A stretch of 64,000 bases of DNA from an uncultured bacterium (GTDB taxonomy: Bacteria > Bacillota > Clostridia > Lachnospirales > Lachnospiraceae): the NCBI GenBank assembly GCA_947063875.1, contig CAMSTY010000004.1:33944-97943 (forward strand), written 5' to 3'. Below are positions 54,507 to 63,779 of the stretch, in pieces (the first letter of the stretch is position 1; every line of letters begins with the position of its first letter). The position numbers and the translations under genes are program-made. Under the pieces are notes generated by a model. That model ran no database searches. It was not told the DNA's origin and was given only the letters and a program-made list of their open reading frames with translations.

Positions 54507-54552
54507 AAAGTCCGCCGCGCCGCAAGGAATACCCTGGGCTTCGGCGGACTTT
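54507..54552 (-). terminator. Hairpin between the permease and YesL genes
   Basis: AAAGTCCGCCG pairs with CGGCGGACTTT; read on the minus strand the T-run TTTTCTT follows. It may partially end the transporter transcript. Confidence 0.75.
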
Positions 54553-54607
54553 CTTGACTCACAGAAAAGCCTGTGCTTTATGTGTTATGGTTGGTAAAAA
54601 ATCTTGT

Positions 54608-55432
54608 TTACAGCTTACCGCCGGAGGTGGCAATACCTTCCACGAACTGTTTCTGGAAGATCAGATACAGTACGATCATCGGGATACAAGCCAGCAGGGA
54701 GGCAGCCATCAGCTGCGGATAGTTATTGGTGTACTGACCCTGCATCTTAGCCAAAGCAGCAGACAGGGGCATTACGTCACGGTTACAGATCAGAGGCCAC
54801 ATCAGATCCTTGTAGGCAAACACTGCGGTGAAGATACCAAGTGCAACCATGGAGGACTGGGTCAGGGGAGCCATGATCCACAGGAAGGTCTGGCCGATGT
54901 TACAGCCATCCAGACGGGCGGCCTCTTCCAGATCTCTGGGAAGGCCCATGTAAGCCTGACGAAGCAGGAAAGTACCGAATGCAGTAACCAGACCCGGGAA
55001 TACCAGGGCGAAGATGGTGTTCAATTGCCCCATCTTGCTGACCATCAGGTACTGAGGAATGATGTAAATCTGGCCAGGAACCATCATCTGGAACAGAATC
55101 AGGGAAAACATAATGTTTTTGCCTCTGAATTCAAGCCTGGCAAAAGCATAGCCGGCCAGGGTGGCAGTCAGAACAGCTGCGATAACACGACCTGCAATCA
55201 ACAGCAAAGTATTTAAGTACAAGATCGGGAAATCCATGTTGTTGATGACCGTGGTAAAATTCTCTGTCCGCCATACACTTGGGAAGATGACGAAAGGATT
55301 GACAGATGTAGCTTCTGTCATTGACTTAAATGCCGTAAGGGCCATCCATAAAAATGGAACCAGCATGGTGATGGATACCAGAATCAGGATCAGATGAATG
55401 ACAGCGGCCGTAATTTTTGCTCTTTGTTCCAT
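54608..55432 (-). CDS. Carbohydrate ABC transporter permease (MsmG/MalG type)
   Basis: A 274-residue inner-membrane permease with six helices. The ATPase-coupling EAA loop is EEAARLDGCNIGQTFLWIMA, near residue 175-194. It pairs with the permease encoded 18 bases upstream to form the channel for an oligosaccharide, presumably alpha-galactosides given the flanking GH36 genes. No ATPase gene is present; such systems usually share a MsmK-type ATPase encoded elsewhere. A GGAGG site lies close to the start. Confidence 0.94.
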   Translation of the reverse strand: MEQRAKITAAVIHLILILVSITMLVPFLWMALTAFKSMTEATSVNPFVIFPSVWRTENFTTVINNMDFPILYLNTLLLIAGRVIAAVLTATLAGYAFARLEFRGKNIMFSLILFQMMVPGQIYIIPQYLMVSKMGQLNTIFALVFPGLVTAFGTFLLRQAYMGLPRDLEEAARLDGCNIGQTFLWIMAPLTQSSMVALGIFTAVFAYKDLMWPLICNRDVMPLSAALAKMQGQYTNNYPQLMAASLLACIPMIVLYLIFQKQFVEGIATSGGKL

Positions 55433-55450
55433 AACAATTTCCTCCTAATC

Positions 55451-56344
55451 CTAGTTATAGTAAACCCATTTTTTCTGAGCGATCATCTGGAATACGGTGA
55501 TAACCATGATGATGGCAATTAACAGAACAACGATAGTGGAGCCATAGCCTTTGTTGTTTTCCACAAAGGAATTCTGATAAAACAGGTATACGATGGACTG
55601 AGTCTTATAAAGGGCAGGGTTATTCTTATCCATTACCATGAAGATCAGGTCGAATACCTGCAGTCCGCCGATGATTCTCGTGATACTTACGAAAAAGATG
55701 GTCGGAGAAAGCAGCGGAACCGTAATGTTGAAGAACTGCTCAATTCCATTAGCGCCGTCAATGTCAGCAGCCTCATAGTAATCGCGGGGAATCTCCTGAA
55801 GTCCGGCTAAAAACAGTACCATGTTGTAACCGATGATAGACCAGATACCGATCACTGCAATACTGAATACGGCAATCTTCGGGTCGGAAATCCACTGGAT
55901 ATTGCTGTGGAAAACGTGATTCAGCAGACCGAATTCGGTGTTAAACAGCCATCTCCATACCATAGCTACCGCAGCAGGGGCGGCTACCATGGGCAGGAAG
56001 AAGATCGTACGATAAGTAGAAACGCCTTTCATTTTCCGGTTCAGCAGAACTGCCAGTACCAGGGAAAGAGCGATAGAGAACGGCACCTCGACGATAGCAT
56101 ACTTGAAGGTGTTGAGTACGGACTGCCATACCTCAGCGTCGCCAAGCAGACGGATGTAGTTTTCGGCTCCAATGAAGATATTCCCCTTGCCAAAGTCGCC
56201 GGTCTTGAAAAAACTCTGCCAGATGGTCTGGAAGATGGGAATAATGTTCAGGACAATCAGTCCGATCATGGTGGGAAGAATGAAAAGCCATCCCCACATA
56301 AACTCGTTTCGCTCCCGGCTGGTTCCTTTTTTGATATTGCTCAC
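55451..56344 (-). CDS. Carbohydrate ABC transporter permease (MsmF/MalF type)
   Basis: A 297-residue permease with six membrane helices. The EAA loop reads YYEAADIDGANGIEQFFNIT, followed by VPLLSP, near residue 187. It is the first permease after the binding-protein gene, and the partner permease follows directly. A hairpin in the 78-base gap before it probably sets relative expression of the binding protein and permeases. Confidence 0.94.
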   Translation of the reverse strand: MSNIKKGTSRERNEFMWGWLFILPTMIGLIVLNIIPIFQTIWQSFFKTGDFGKGNIFIGAENYIRLLGDAEVWQSVLNTFKYAIVEVPFSIALSLVLAVLLNRKMKGVSTYRTIFFLPMVAAPAAVAMVWRWLFNTEFGLLNHVFHSNIQWISDPKIAVFSIAVIGIWSIIGYNMVLFLAGLQEIPRDYYEAADIDGANGIEQFFNITVPLLSPTIFFVSITRIIGGLQVFDLIFMVMDKNNPALYKTQSIVYLFYQNSFVENNKGYGSTIVVLLIAIIMVITVFQMIAQKKWVYYN

Positions 56345-56376
56345 AAGTTCACCTCTTCTCTCGATTTAGTGTTACT

Positions 56377-56407
56377 GTCCGGGCGTACAAAGCAGGCACG
56401 CCCGAAC
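56377..56407 (-). other. Intercistronic hairpin after the binding-protein gene
   Basis: GTCCGGGCGT (56377-56386) pairs with ACGCCCGAAC (56398-56407) with one mismatch. There is no T-run, so it more likely protects the upstream message than ends transcription. Confidence 0.6.
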
Positions 56408-56422
56408 CATAACAGGCTGGTT

Positions 56423-57733
56423 TTAGTTTTCTTCAGCAATCTTTTCGTTCATAATCTGTGTGATGTTGGCGCAGGCGGTAGCCATGTCTTCCTCACCATT
56501 CCAGGGTTTTTTGAGTTCCTCAACCATCGGATTCCACCAGGCCAGGGTAGACTTGGTAGCAGGACGGAAGACTACGTCATCCATAGCATCCAGATAAGGC
56601 TGCAGGTTGAAAAGATCGGTGTTGTCGACCCATTTGTCGGATACGCCCTCATAAGCGGCCATGGTTACGCCCAGTTCGGCCTGCTTTTGCTGCATATCCT
56701 TGGAAGCGAACCACTCGATCAGCTGGTAAGCGCCGTCCGGATTCTTGGTGCCTGCGGAAGCAGACCAGCCAAGGCCGTTGTACAGGGAAATACTTCTGCC
56801 GGTCTCCGGATCTTTCGGAAGTCTTGCCACATCTGCATGCTGGGCAATGTACTCATTATCCTTGAAGGCTGCTACCATCCAGGAACCCTGGCTGATCATG
56901 GCAACCTTGCCGGAGCCGAACAGGACATCGGTACCAGTCTCAGACATGGTAGATGCCGGAGGCATGGTCTCTTTTACCAGCTTGTCAATGAACTCCATGG
57001 CAGCGACAGTCTTGGGATCGTCAAATCCGGACTTGCCTTCTTCGTTCAGTACGCAGCCGCCTAAGGTATATACGGTGTTCATCCAGGTATCCTGCTCGTT
57101 GGAGGGGTTGGCGCAGAAACCGAACTGGCTGCCGTCCTCCTTGGTGAGCTGTTTTGCAATATCATAGAAATCATCCCAGGTCCAGCTTCCGTCCGGATAG
57201 GGGATGCCGGCCTCGTCAAACATATCCTTGTTGTACCAGATGGCAACGGTGTCCATGTCCTTGGGAAGGGCGTAGATCTTGCCGTCATAGGTGTACATGT
57301 TCTTCAAATCCTCCGGGAACTTGTCCAGTTCCAGTGTTTCGCTGGCATTGACCTTGTCGGTGATATCCAGCAGGATGCCGTTGGACATATATCTTACGGC
57401 TTCGTTGGAATGCATCCAGAAAACGTCAGGCATGTCGCCGCCGGAAGCGCCTGCCTCCAGAAGGGTCCAGTAACTGTTCCACTCGATGACCTGAAGCTGG
57501 GTCTCGATACCGGTGGCAGCGGTGAAATCATTGAGGATCTCCTGAAGTCCGGGCTGCTGACCGTTGTCCCAGATGGCAACGGTCAGCTTGCCGCCGGCGT
57601 CTCCACCGCCCCCCCCATTTCCACCGGCGTTGTCGCCGCCACCGCCGCCGGCGCTGCCGCCGCATCCGGCCAGGGTGGTTGTTGCCAGGGCCGCGCAAAG
57701 GCCCATTGTGAGTAATCTGTTGCGTCTCTTCAT
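56423..57733 (-). CDS. Extracellular solute-binding lipoprotein (MsmE-like)
   Basis: A 436-residue family-1 binding protein. The lipoprotein signal ends at TTLAGC, followed by a striking Gly/Asn/Asp linker of about 25 residues, then the binding domain (KLTVAIWDNGQQPGLQEIL onward, with GKIYALPKDMDTVAIWYNK near 150). It captures the sugar outside the cell and hands it to the two permeases downstream. It diverges from the AraC regulators and has its own promoter. The ligand is inferred from the neighbouring alpha-galactosidases. Confidence 0.94.
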   Translation of the reverse strand: MKRRNRLLTMGLCAALATTTLAGCGGSAGGGGGDNAGGNGGGGGDAGGKLTVAIWDNGQQPGLQEILNDFTAATGIETQLQVIEWNSYWTLLEAGASGGDMPDVFWMHSNEAVRYMSNGILLDITDKVNASETLELDKFPEDLKNMYTYDGKIYALPKDMDTVAIWYNKDMFDEAGIPYPDGSWTWDDFYDIAKQLTKEDGSQFGFCANPSNEQDTWMNTVYTLGGCVLNEEGKSGFDDPKTVAAMEFIDKLVKETMPPASTMSETGTDVLFGSGKVAMISQGSWMVAAFKDNEYIAQHADVARLPKDPETGRSISLYNGLGWSASAGTKNPDGAYQLIEWFASKDMQQKQAELGVTMAAYEGVSDKWVDNTDLFNLQPYLDAMDDVVFRPATKSTLAWWNPMVEELKKPWNGEEDMATACANITQIMNEKIAEEN

Positions 57734-57780
57734 GGTTATTACCTCCCGTGTTCGTCATATTGACGTAATTTCTTGAAATA

Positions 57781-57809
57781 ATTATAGAAAAAGATGATAA
57801 TATTGTCTA
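57781..57809 (-). promoter_or_regulatory. Promoter of the sugar-transport operon
   Basis: On the minus strand: TAGACA (57804-57809), 17 bases, perfect TATAAT (57781-57786). The adjacent AraC protein probably acts just upstream. Confidence 0.75.
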
Positions 57810-57976
57810 TGGATAACTGACAATAAAAGTTGAAAGTTTGACATGGAAAAATAAACAAGGATATGGAAAAATGAATCAGTATGGTGTATAATATGAATAA
57901 TTGTAGAATCAGTTTTCCAGTGTCATAGTCATCGGTGATTGTTAAAACTTGCTAAAAAACTGGAGGAAACAATTTT

Positions 57977-58885
57977 ATGAAAAATATCAAATATACCGAT
58001 TCTGCCCAGTTCCGTTGTCTGGAACATCTGAGAGGAACCTACATGGACCTCTATCTGATTCATTGTGGGCTGGAGTATTGTCTTCCTACCCATGCCATTG
58101 AACATTCAATTCGAGAAGAGTATATTATTCATTTTGTTCTGGAGGGAAAAGGTTCATACACGATCAATGGAATTACTTATTTTCTCACGGCCAACCAGAT
58201 GTTTTTGATCCGGCCCGGCGAGGAGGTGCGTTATGCTGCCGACCCGGAGGAACCCTGGACTTACGCCTGGGTGGGTTTTGACGGCATCCGGGCGGAGGCT
58301 ATATTGAAAAACTGCGGATTTGCCAAGCAGTCCTATGTGCTGCCCTTTAAGAAACGGGAGGAGGTGGAGACCCAGATCGATGCGATTCTGGCCTCGGTTC
58401 AGCTTTCTTTTTCCAATGACCTAAAGAGGAATTCTTCCCTGATGATGCTACTGGCCCTGCTGGTGGAGAATTACAATCACGATTACATAAATCAGAGAAG
58501 CAACTCCGGCCGTTACGATTACAGCAGCAACGTATATGTGGAGCAGGCTATCGATTATGTAAAATGGAAGCACAGCTACGGGATCAATGTGACCGATATT
58601 GCCGATTATGTGGGGATCAGCCGCACCTATCTGAATCATGTATTCCAGAAGGAACTGGGCCTCTCCGCCCAGAAATTTCTTATGGACTTCCGGCTTCACA
58701 AGGCGGCCAATCTGCTGATCTCCACGGAACTCCCGGTGACAGAGGTATCCGCTGCCGTGGGTTATGAGGACTCCCTGGCATTTTCCAAGGCCTTTAAGAA
58801 AAAGTTTGAACTGAGCCCCAAGAATTACCGCAGCCATAAGGAGAAGATGGACCAGTTTTCGGAGAAGCAGCCGCCCATTGAGTAA
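57977..58885 (+). CDS. AraC-family regulator of the alpha-galactoside locus
   Basis: A 302-residue AraC/XylS regulator. A cupin sensor domain (IIHFVLEGKGSYTINGITY, then RPGEEVRYAADPEEPWTYAW) is followed by two helix-turn-helix motifs in the last 100 residues (NVTDIADYVGISRTYLNHVF and VTEVSAAVGYEDSLAFSKAF). This is the MsmR-like type that activates raffinose/melibiose operons. It is divergent from the binding-protein gene and followed by a paralogue. GGAGG is seen before the ATG. Confidence 0.92.
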   Translation: MKNIKYTDSAQFRCLEHLRGTYMDLYLIHCGLEYCLPTHAIEHSIREEYIIHFVLEGKGSYTINGITYFLTANQMFLIRPGEEVRYAADPEEPWTYAWVGFDGIRAEAILKNCGFAKQSYVLPFKKREEVETQIDAILASVQLSFSNDLKRNSSLMMLLALLVENYNHDYINQRSNSGRYDYSSNVYVEQAIDYVKWKHSYGINVTDIADYVGISRTYLNHVFQKELGLSAQKFLMDFRLHKAANLLISTELPVTEVSAAVGYEDSLAFSKAFKKKFELSPKNYRSHKEKMDQFSEKQPPIE

Positions 58886-58973
58886 GAGCGGCGGGAGATG
58901 AGGAGACAAAAAAGCCTGGCATCCGGGCGTTTTGACAGTATTATAGAAGAGACCAAGGAAAGAGAAGGAATCC

Positions 58974-59867
58974 ATGGAACAGTCCTTTGTTCTGCAGCTT
59001 ACCAACCGGCAGATCCAGGATTTTTACCTGTGTTTCTGCGGATATGAAAAATGTGAGAGATATCAAAGCTTTGGCCCGGCTGTGCGGCCCAACTATGTGG
59101 TTCACTACATCCTGGAGGGGGAAGGGGACTATGTGGTGGAAGAACGGCGTTACCACTTAAAGGCCGGCCAGGGTTTTATTATTGAACCCAATACGGTGAC
59201 CTTTTATAAAGCTTGTCCGGAGAATCCCTGGACCTATGTGTGGGTGGGATTTTCTGGTCCCCGTGCGCCGGAATACCTGTACCGTTTAGGCTATAACCAT
59301 AATCATCTGATTTTCGGCAATCCGGATCAGGAGCGGATGAAAAAGCTGGTTTTTGAAATGTTAAGGCACAACAAAAACAGCCTCCGGAATGAATTCTACC
59401 TACATGGCCTTTTGTACGAGTTCATTTCCTGCATGATCAGCGAGGAACAGACTCAGCAGTATGACCCGGATTGCCACCGGGAGAATGTCAATCGCTATCT
59501 GCGGGAAGCAGTGGCCTATATCCAGCAGCATTTTTCCGAGGGGCTGCAGGTTGGCGCGATTGCCGGTCAGGTGGCCGTCAGCCGCGTATATCTGTACCAG
59601 ATTTTTAATGAGACCCTGGGCGTGTCGCCCAAGGAATATCTGACTAATTTCTGTATCACCCGGGCCACGGAACTGCTCACCTTAAGCCAGCAGCCGGTGG
59701 AGCAGGTGGCGGAAAGCTGCGGCTTTAAGAATCCGGCGGCCTTCTCTGCGATTTTTAAGAGGAGGATGGGGGTCACGCCCACAGAATACCGGAGTTCCGT
59801 GTCCGCGGCTTACCGGGAACGGCTGCAGAAGGAACTGCAGAGTTTGCTGCCGGCGGGGGAGGAGTAG
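58974..59867 (+). CDS. Second AraC-family regulator, paralogue of the preceding gene
   Basis: A 297-residue AraC protein with the same design: sensor domain (VVHYILEGEGDYVVEERRYH, then PENPWTYVWVGFSG) and two helix-turn-helix motifs (QVGAIAGQVAVSRVYLYQIF and VEQVAESCGFKNPAAFSAIF). It is clearly related to, but diverged from, the gene 88 bases upstream. It faces the second GH36 gene, with a shared terminator between them, and may serve that gene's promoter. AGAGAAGGAAT precedes the ATG. Confidence 0.92.
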   Translation: MEQSFVLQLTNRQIQDFYLCFCGYEKCERYQSFGPAVRPNYVVHYILEGEGDYVVEERRYHLKAGQGFIIEPNTVTFYKACPENPWTYVWVGFSGPRAPEYLYRLGYNHNHLIFGNPDQERMKKLVFEMLRHNKNSLRNEFYLHGLLYEFISCMISEEQTQQYDPDCHRENVNRYLREAVAYIQQHFSEGLQVGAIAGQVAVSRVYLYQIFNETLGVSPKEYLTNFCITRATELLTLSQQPVEQVAESCGFKNPAAFSAIFKRRMGVTPTEYRSSVSAAYRERLQKELQSLLPAGEE

Positions 59868-59920
59868 GGGCGGATATTTTTTCGCAAAGGAATCCCCGGC
59901 GCGCACTTTCAGAAAAAGAC

Positions 59921-59962
59921 AAAAACAGCCTCGCCCCCAGTTCCGGGAGCAAGGCTGTTTTT
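59921..59962. terminator. Bidirectional terminator between AraC and GH36 genes
   Basis: AAAAACAGCCT (59921-59931) pairs perfectly with AGGCTGTTTTT (59952-59962), with a GC-rich inner part. Confidence 0.9.
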
Positions 59963-59987
59963 AAATGTTTTCATGTTTGGACTATTC

Positions 59988-62222
59988 CTATTCTGCTGTC
60001 AGCACATAAATCTTAGACCAGAAATCGGTACACACCTCAAATCCTTCTTCCGGCTGTCCGCTGGAAGGCTGTCCGGCAGAGGAATCTGTGGTAATCAGGC
60101 CGAGATTCATCAGTTCATCGCCGCCATGACAGGAACCCAGCTGGTCTACCTGGTAAACTTTTTCCGGGTCCAGCCCCTTCAGGCGGAGCCTGCGGTACTC
60201 GCAGTTAACATCATTGAGAATCTTATAATATCCCACAATAGCAGTTCTCTGGTCGTCAGAGACTACCATCCAGGCGGCAATATTGTGCTCAAAGGGACTT
60301 TGGAGCCGGTAGAAGGTGCCGAACTGGATGACACAGCGGTAGCGTTTCATAAAACGAATCTGTTCCCGGACGAGTTCCCGTTCCGCATCAGTCAGCTTCT
60401 GCAAGTCGAGTTCATAACCAAAGGCGCCGAAGAAGGCCACGTTGCCCCGGGTGGATAAAGGAGTATTGCGGAAAAGCTGGTGGTTGGGCACGGCCGATAC
60501 ATGGGCCCCCATACTGACCACCGGGTATCCGAAGCTGGTGCCATACTGGATTTTGATGCGTTCGGCAGCGTCAGAATCATCGCTGGTCCAGCACTGGGGA
60601 GCATAGTAAAGCATTCCGGCGTCGAACCGTGCGCCGCCGCTGGCGCAGGACTCGAACAGGATGTGAGGGAAATTCTGAATCAGTCTCTCATAGAGGGAGT
60701 ACAGTCCCAGAATGTAGCGGTGGAATACTTCCCCCTGCCGCTCGGGAGCCAGAGCCAGGGAGTAGCATTCGGTGATGGAACGGTTCATGTCCCACTTAAT
60801 ATAAGAAACCTTGGACTCGGAAAGGATCTTCTCCATCATGCCGTAAATATGGTCCACCACCTCGGCCCGGGAGAAGTCCAGCACATACTGGTGTCTGCCG
60901 TGGGAGAGGGAGCGGCCTGGGGTCTGAAGCAGCCAGTCGGGATGGGCCCGGTATAAGTCGCTGTCCATGTTGACCATTTCCAGTTCCACCCAGAAGCCGA
61001 ATTTCATGCCCAGGGCCTCGATTTTTTCTGACAGGCCCTTGATCCCGTTGGGAAGCCGCTCGGTATTGGCGTACCAGTCGCCCAGTCCCGCATAGTCATT
61101 GTTGCGGGCGCCGAACCAGCCGTCATCCAGCACAAACAGTTCGACACCGTCATTTTTGGCTGCCCGGGCGATCTCTACCAGCTTGTCCTCGTCAAAATCA
61201 AAGTAGGTGGCCTCCCAGTTGTTCAGGAGAACCGGGCGCACCTTGTCTCTCCACTCCCCTCTGGCCAGACGGCTGCGATACAGGCGGTGAAGGGTCTGGC
61301 TCATGCCGTTTAACCCTTCCCGGGAGTAGACGGTGACTGCCTCCGGGGTCTGGAACTTCTCGCCGGGAGCCAGATGCCAGGTGAAGCCAAAGGGGTTGAT
61401 ACCCAGCATAACCCGGGTCACATGGTAGGTGTCCACCTCAGCCTGAGCCAGGAAATTGCCGCTGTAGATCAGGGAAAATCCCATCACCTCTCCCTGGAAT
61501 TCATCGGCAGTGGGTCGCTTCAGCACAATAAAAGGATTGTGGGTGGCGCTGGAATGCCCCCGGGTGCTGCTGACCGCCTGAATGCCCTGTTCCAGACGGC
61601 GGGTCTTTACCTGACGCTCTCTGGACCAGGCGCCGGAAAACTGAATCCAGTCATAATCACAGTCCGGCAGATCCAGGCTTGTGCTCATGGCCCTGGTGAT
61701 TTCAAAGGTTTCTTCTGTGGGATTCTCAAACCGGGCGCTTCTGGCAATCACCCCTTCGCTATTGAAAATCGTATAGAGAAGCACCAGCTTTAAGCCAAGC
61801 AGTTCATCCTTTAAGGTCACCTCTAAAGTGTCTGCCTCGTCATCCTTCTCGGTGTAGGTGGCGGGAAGTCCTTCCAGTGCGGGTTTGCCACTCAGGATGC
61901 GGTGGGACTGATAGGCAAAATTGGTGATACGGCTGCCATTGTCCTGAAGAATCTCCATGGCGGGAAGCTTGAAGTCTGTGGAGCCGTAAACCGGATATTC
62001 CTGCTTGATGTGCTCTAAGGAGAAGGCATAGCCCTCGGACTGATAGGAAGTCATGGGGCGGTAGCAGGTCTCTAAAAGATGGTCAAAATCCGGCCGGTCG
62101 CTGATTCTGGCTCCGAAATAAAGCTGACCCAGATGGCCGTTCTCCAGGATTTTTATGATATAACTGATTTTTTCATTGTATAGGTGGAACTCTCTTGCGG
62201 CCTCATGAAAAAGGATTGCCAT
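59988..62222 (-). CDS. Alpha-galactosidase, GH36 (second enzyme)
   Basis: A 744-residue GH36 enzyme. The nucleophile is D478 in IKWDMNR and the acid/base D548 in WTSDDSDAAE, the same spacing as characterised bacterial GH36 enzymes; LDDGWFGARNNDY near 360 and CASGGARFD near 524 complete the site. No signal peptide. It differs clearly from the enzyme at 50.8 kb, so the two may prefer different chain lengths or linkages. GGAGGT lies 7 bases before the ATG at 62222. It has its own promoter and terminator. Confidence 0.95.
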   Translation of the reverse strand: MAILFHEAAREFHLYNEKISYIIKILENGHLGQLYFGARISDRPDFDHLLETCYRPMTSYQSEGYAFSLEHIKQEYPVYGSTDFKLPAMEILQDNGSRITNFAYQSHRILSGKPALEGLPATYTEKDDEADTLEVTLKDELLGLKLVLLYTIFNSEGVIARSARFENPTEETFEITRAMSTSLDLPDCDYDWIQFSGAWSRERQVKTRRLEQGIQAVSSTRGHSSATHNPFIVLKRPTADEFQGEVMGFSLIYSGNFLAQAEVDTYHVTRVMLGINPFGFTWHLAPGEKFQTPEAVTVYSREGLNGMSQTLHRLYRSRLARGEWRDKVRPVLLNNWEATYFDFDEDKLVEIARAAKNDGVELFVLDDGWFGARNNDYAGLGDWYANTERLPNGIKGLSEKIEALGMKFGFWVELEMVNMDSDLYRAHPDWLLQTPGRSLSHGRHQYVLDFSRAEVVDHIYGMMEKILSESKVSYIKWDMNRSITECYSLALAPERQGEVFHRYILGLYSLYERLIQNFPHILFESCASGGARFDAGMLYYAPQCWTSDDSDAAERIKIQYGTSFGYPVVSMGAHVSAVPNHQLFRNTPLSTRGNVAFFGAFGYELDLQKLTDAERELVREQIRFMKRYRCVIQFGTFYRLQSPFEHNIAAWMVVSDDQRTAIVGYYKILNDVNCEYRRLRLKGLDPEKVYQVDQLGSCHGGDELMNLGLITTDSSAGQPSSGQPEEGFEVCTDFWSKIYVLTAE

Positions 62223-62281
62223 ATGATGTACCTCCGTTTTTGAAAAATTTTGTTTTGGTGTCATTTTTTCGGTGTATTATC

Positions 62282-62310
62282 ATTATAGCGAAATGATATT
62301 TTTTGAAAAG
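62282..62310 (-). promoter_or_regulatory. Promoter of the second GH36 gene
   Basis: On the minus strand a perfect TATAAT (62282-62287) has only CTTTTC at the -35 position (62305-62310), as expected for an activator-dependent promoter. The rest of the gap to 62576 shows no gene; the first half is GC-rich and the last 100 bases AT-rich. Confidence 0.5.
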
Positions 62311-62576
62311 GCTGTTATGTATGTGAAAGTATCAAAAATGTTAACTGGTATATTCTTTTACGACCCGGATGACCTCATCTTGGGAATAGAGGCTGTCGTA
62401 GCTTATGGAAATGAGAGCGTAGCCCCCGTTGGGCCTGGGAGCCGCAACCCGCCAGGAAAAGACAGGTAAAAATGGTGATGGAGTTATAAACTGTAAAAGA
62501 CTTCTTAATCAAAATAAATACAAAATAGCCACAGCATAGCATTTATGCGATACTGGCGGAAAGGAGGGAATTGATT

Positions 62577-63259
62577 ATGAGTCACGATTTAACAGCATTA
62601 TACGAGAGGTTGAGCCATGATGACGAGTTGCAGGGCGAGAGCAACAGCATATCCAACCAAGGCAATGTTAGAGGACTATGCAGAAAAGAATGGGTTTACG
62701 GGTATACGTCACTTTACCGATGACGGAATTTCCGGCACTACTTTTGAGCGTGAGGGATTACAAGCCATGCTTGCCGAAGTGGAGAAAGGCAATATCGGAA
62801 CTATCATTGTAAAAGATATGAGCCGACTGGGAAGAAATTATGTGCAAATGGGAATGTTGAGGGAACAGCTACGCAGGGCGAATGTAAGACTGATTGCAGT
62901 CAACGAGGGTGTTGACACAGGTTCGGGATTTGATGATGATTTCCTTCCGTTCCGAGATGTAATCAACGAATACTATGCAAAGGACATCAGCAAGAAAATC
63001 AAGTCCACATTTAAGACAAAAGGTGAAAGCGGAAAGCACGTTGCGAGCAGTCCGCTTTATGGTTATCTGAAAGACAGCGAGGATAAAAACAAATGGGTGA
63101 TTGATGAAGTGGCAGCACCTATTGTCAGGCGGATATTCCGAATGACATTAGAGGGTTACGGTCCATATCAGATTGCGGCACAGCTATCCAGTGAACATAT
63201 CCCCGTACCTGCCTACCACCAAGCGCAGTTGGGCGTGGGATTGTGGCAGAACAGGGAAA
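62577..63259 (+). pseudogene. Large serine recombinase, N-terminal part, frameshifted and cut
   Basis: It starts MSHDLTALYERLSHDDELQG with AAGGAGGG before the ATG; the Ser in RLSHDDE is the nucleophile. After SNSISNQ the frame is lost and the next frame continues with AMLEDYAEKNGF, consistent with a 2-base deletion near 62658. The catalytic domain (DDGISGTTFEREGLQAML, IVKDMSRLGRNYVQMG) and part of the recombinase domain follow to NREIK at 63259, where the coding sense breaks off. The text matches recombinases of Tn1549-like and related conjugative or mobilisable elements. Confidence 0.85.
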
Positions 63260-63778
63260 TTAAAAGTCTACGGTCTGCCTTTCCTCAATATGTGACTGAA
63301 TTTCCTCCGCAAAACGTCCTTTATCAAGGCTGGCATATTGAATAACCTCTTTTATGGTCTTTGCCACTATCTCTATGACATGATCCGCTTTGATGCGGTG
63401 TGCTGACCTGCACAATGTTCCGACTGGCTGTTTCGCATAATTTCCACATACATACATGGGAACACGCTTTCCGTTATTTACCCTGTGAACATACATTTTA
63501 CCGCCACAATCAGCACAATACATTAGTCCTGTTAGTGGGTGCGCTTCGCCCCAACCGTCAGGGTAGCGTCTTACCTGCCCTCTGATACGCTGTACATTGT
63601 CAAAAGTTTCTTGGTCGATAATCGGCTCGTGGGTGTCCTCAAAGATTAACCACTGGTCTTTATCTACATAATGGCTCTTTTTGTCCTTAAAATGCTTGCG
63701 TGTCTTGAAGTTTACCGTATGCCCTAAATATTCATGTTTCTGTAATATATGTGCTATGGTGGAACTTCCCCATTTGTA
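63260..63778 (-). pseudogene. Inverted C-terminal part of the same recombinase
   Basis: On the minus strand the frame YKWGSSTIAHILQKHEYLGH, then KTRKHFKDKKSHYVD, and the zinc ribbon CADCGGKMYVHRVNNGKRVP is exactly what should follow NREIK of the + strand part. It ends ERQTVDF with its own stop at 63260. The text before YKW is antisense of the relaxase, so this half has no start of its own. A segment of about 519 bases has been inverted. Confidence 0.85.
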
Positions 63779-63779
63779 A

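Noticed and set aside
62272..62469. 65-codon frame before the recombinase
   Set aside because: It overlaps the GH36 promoter, has no ribosome site, and has no recognisable text.
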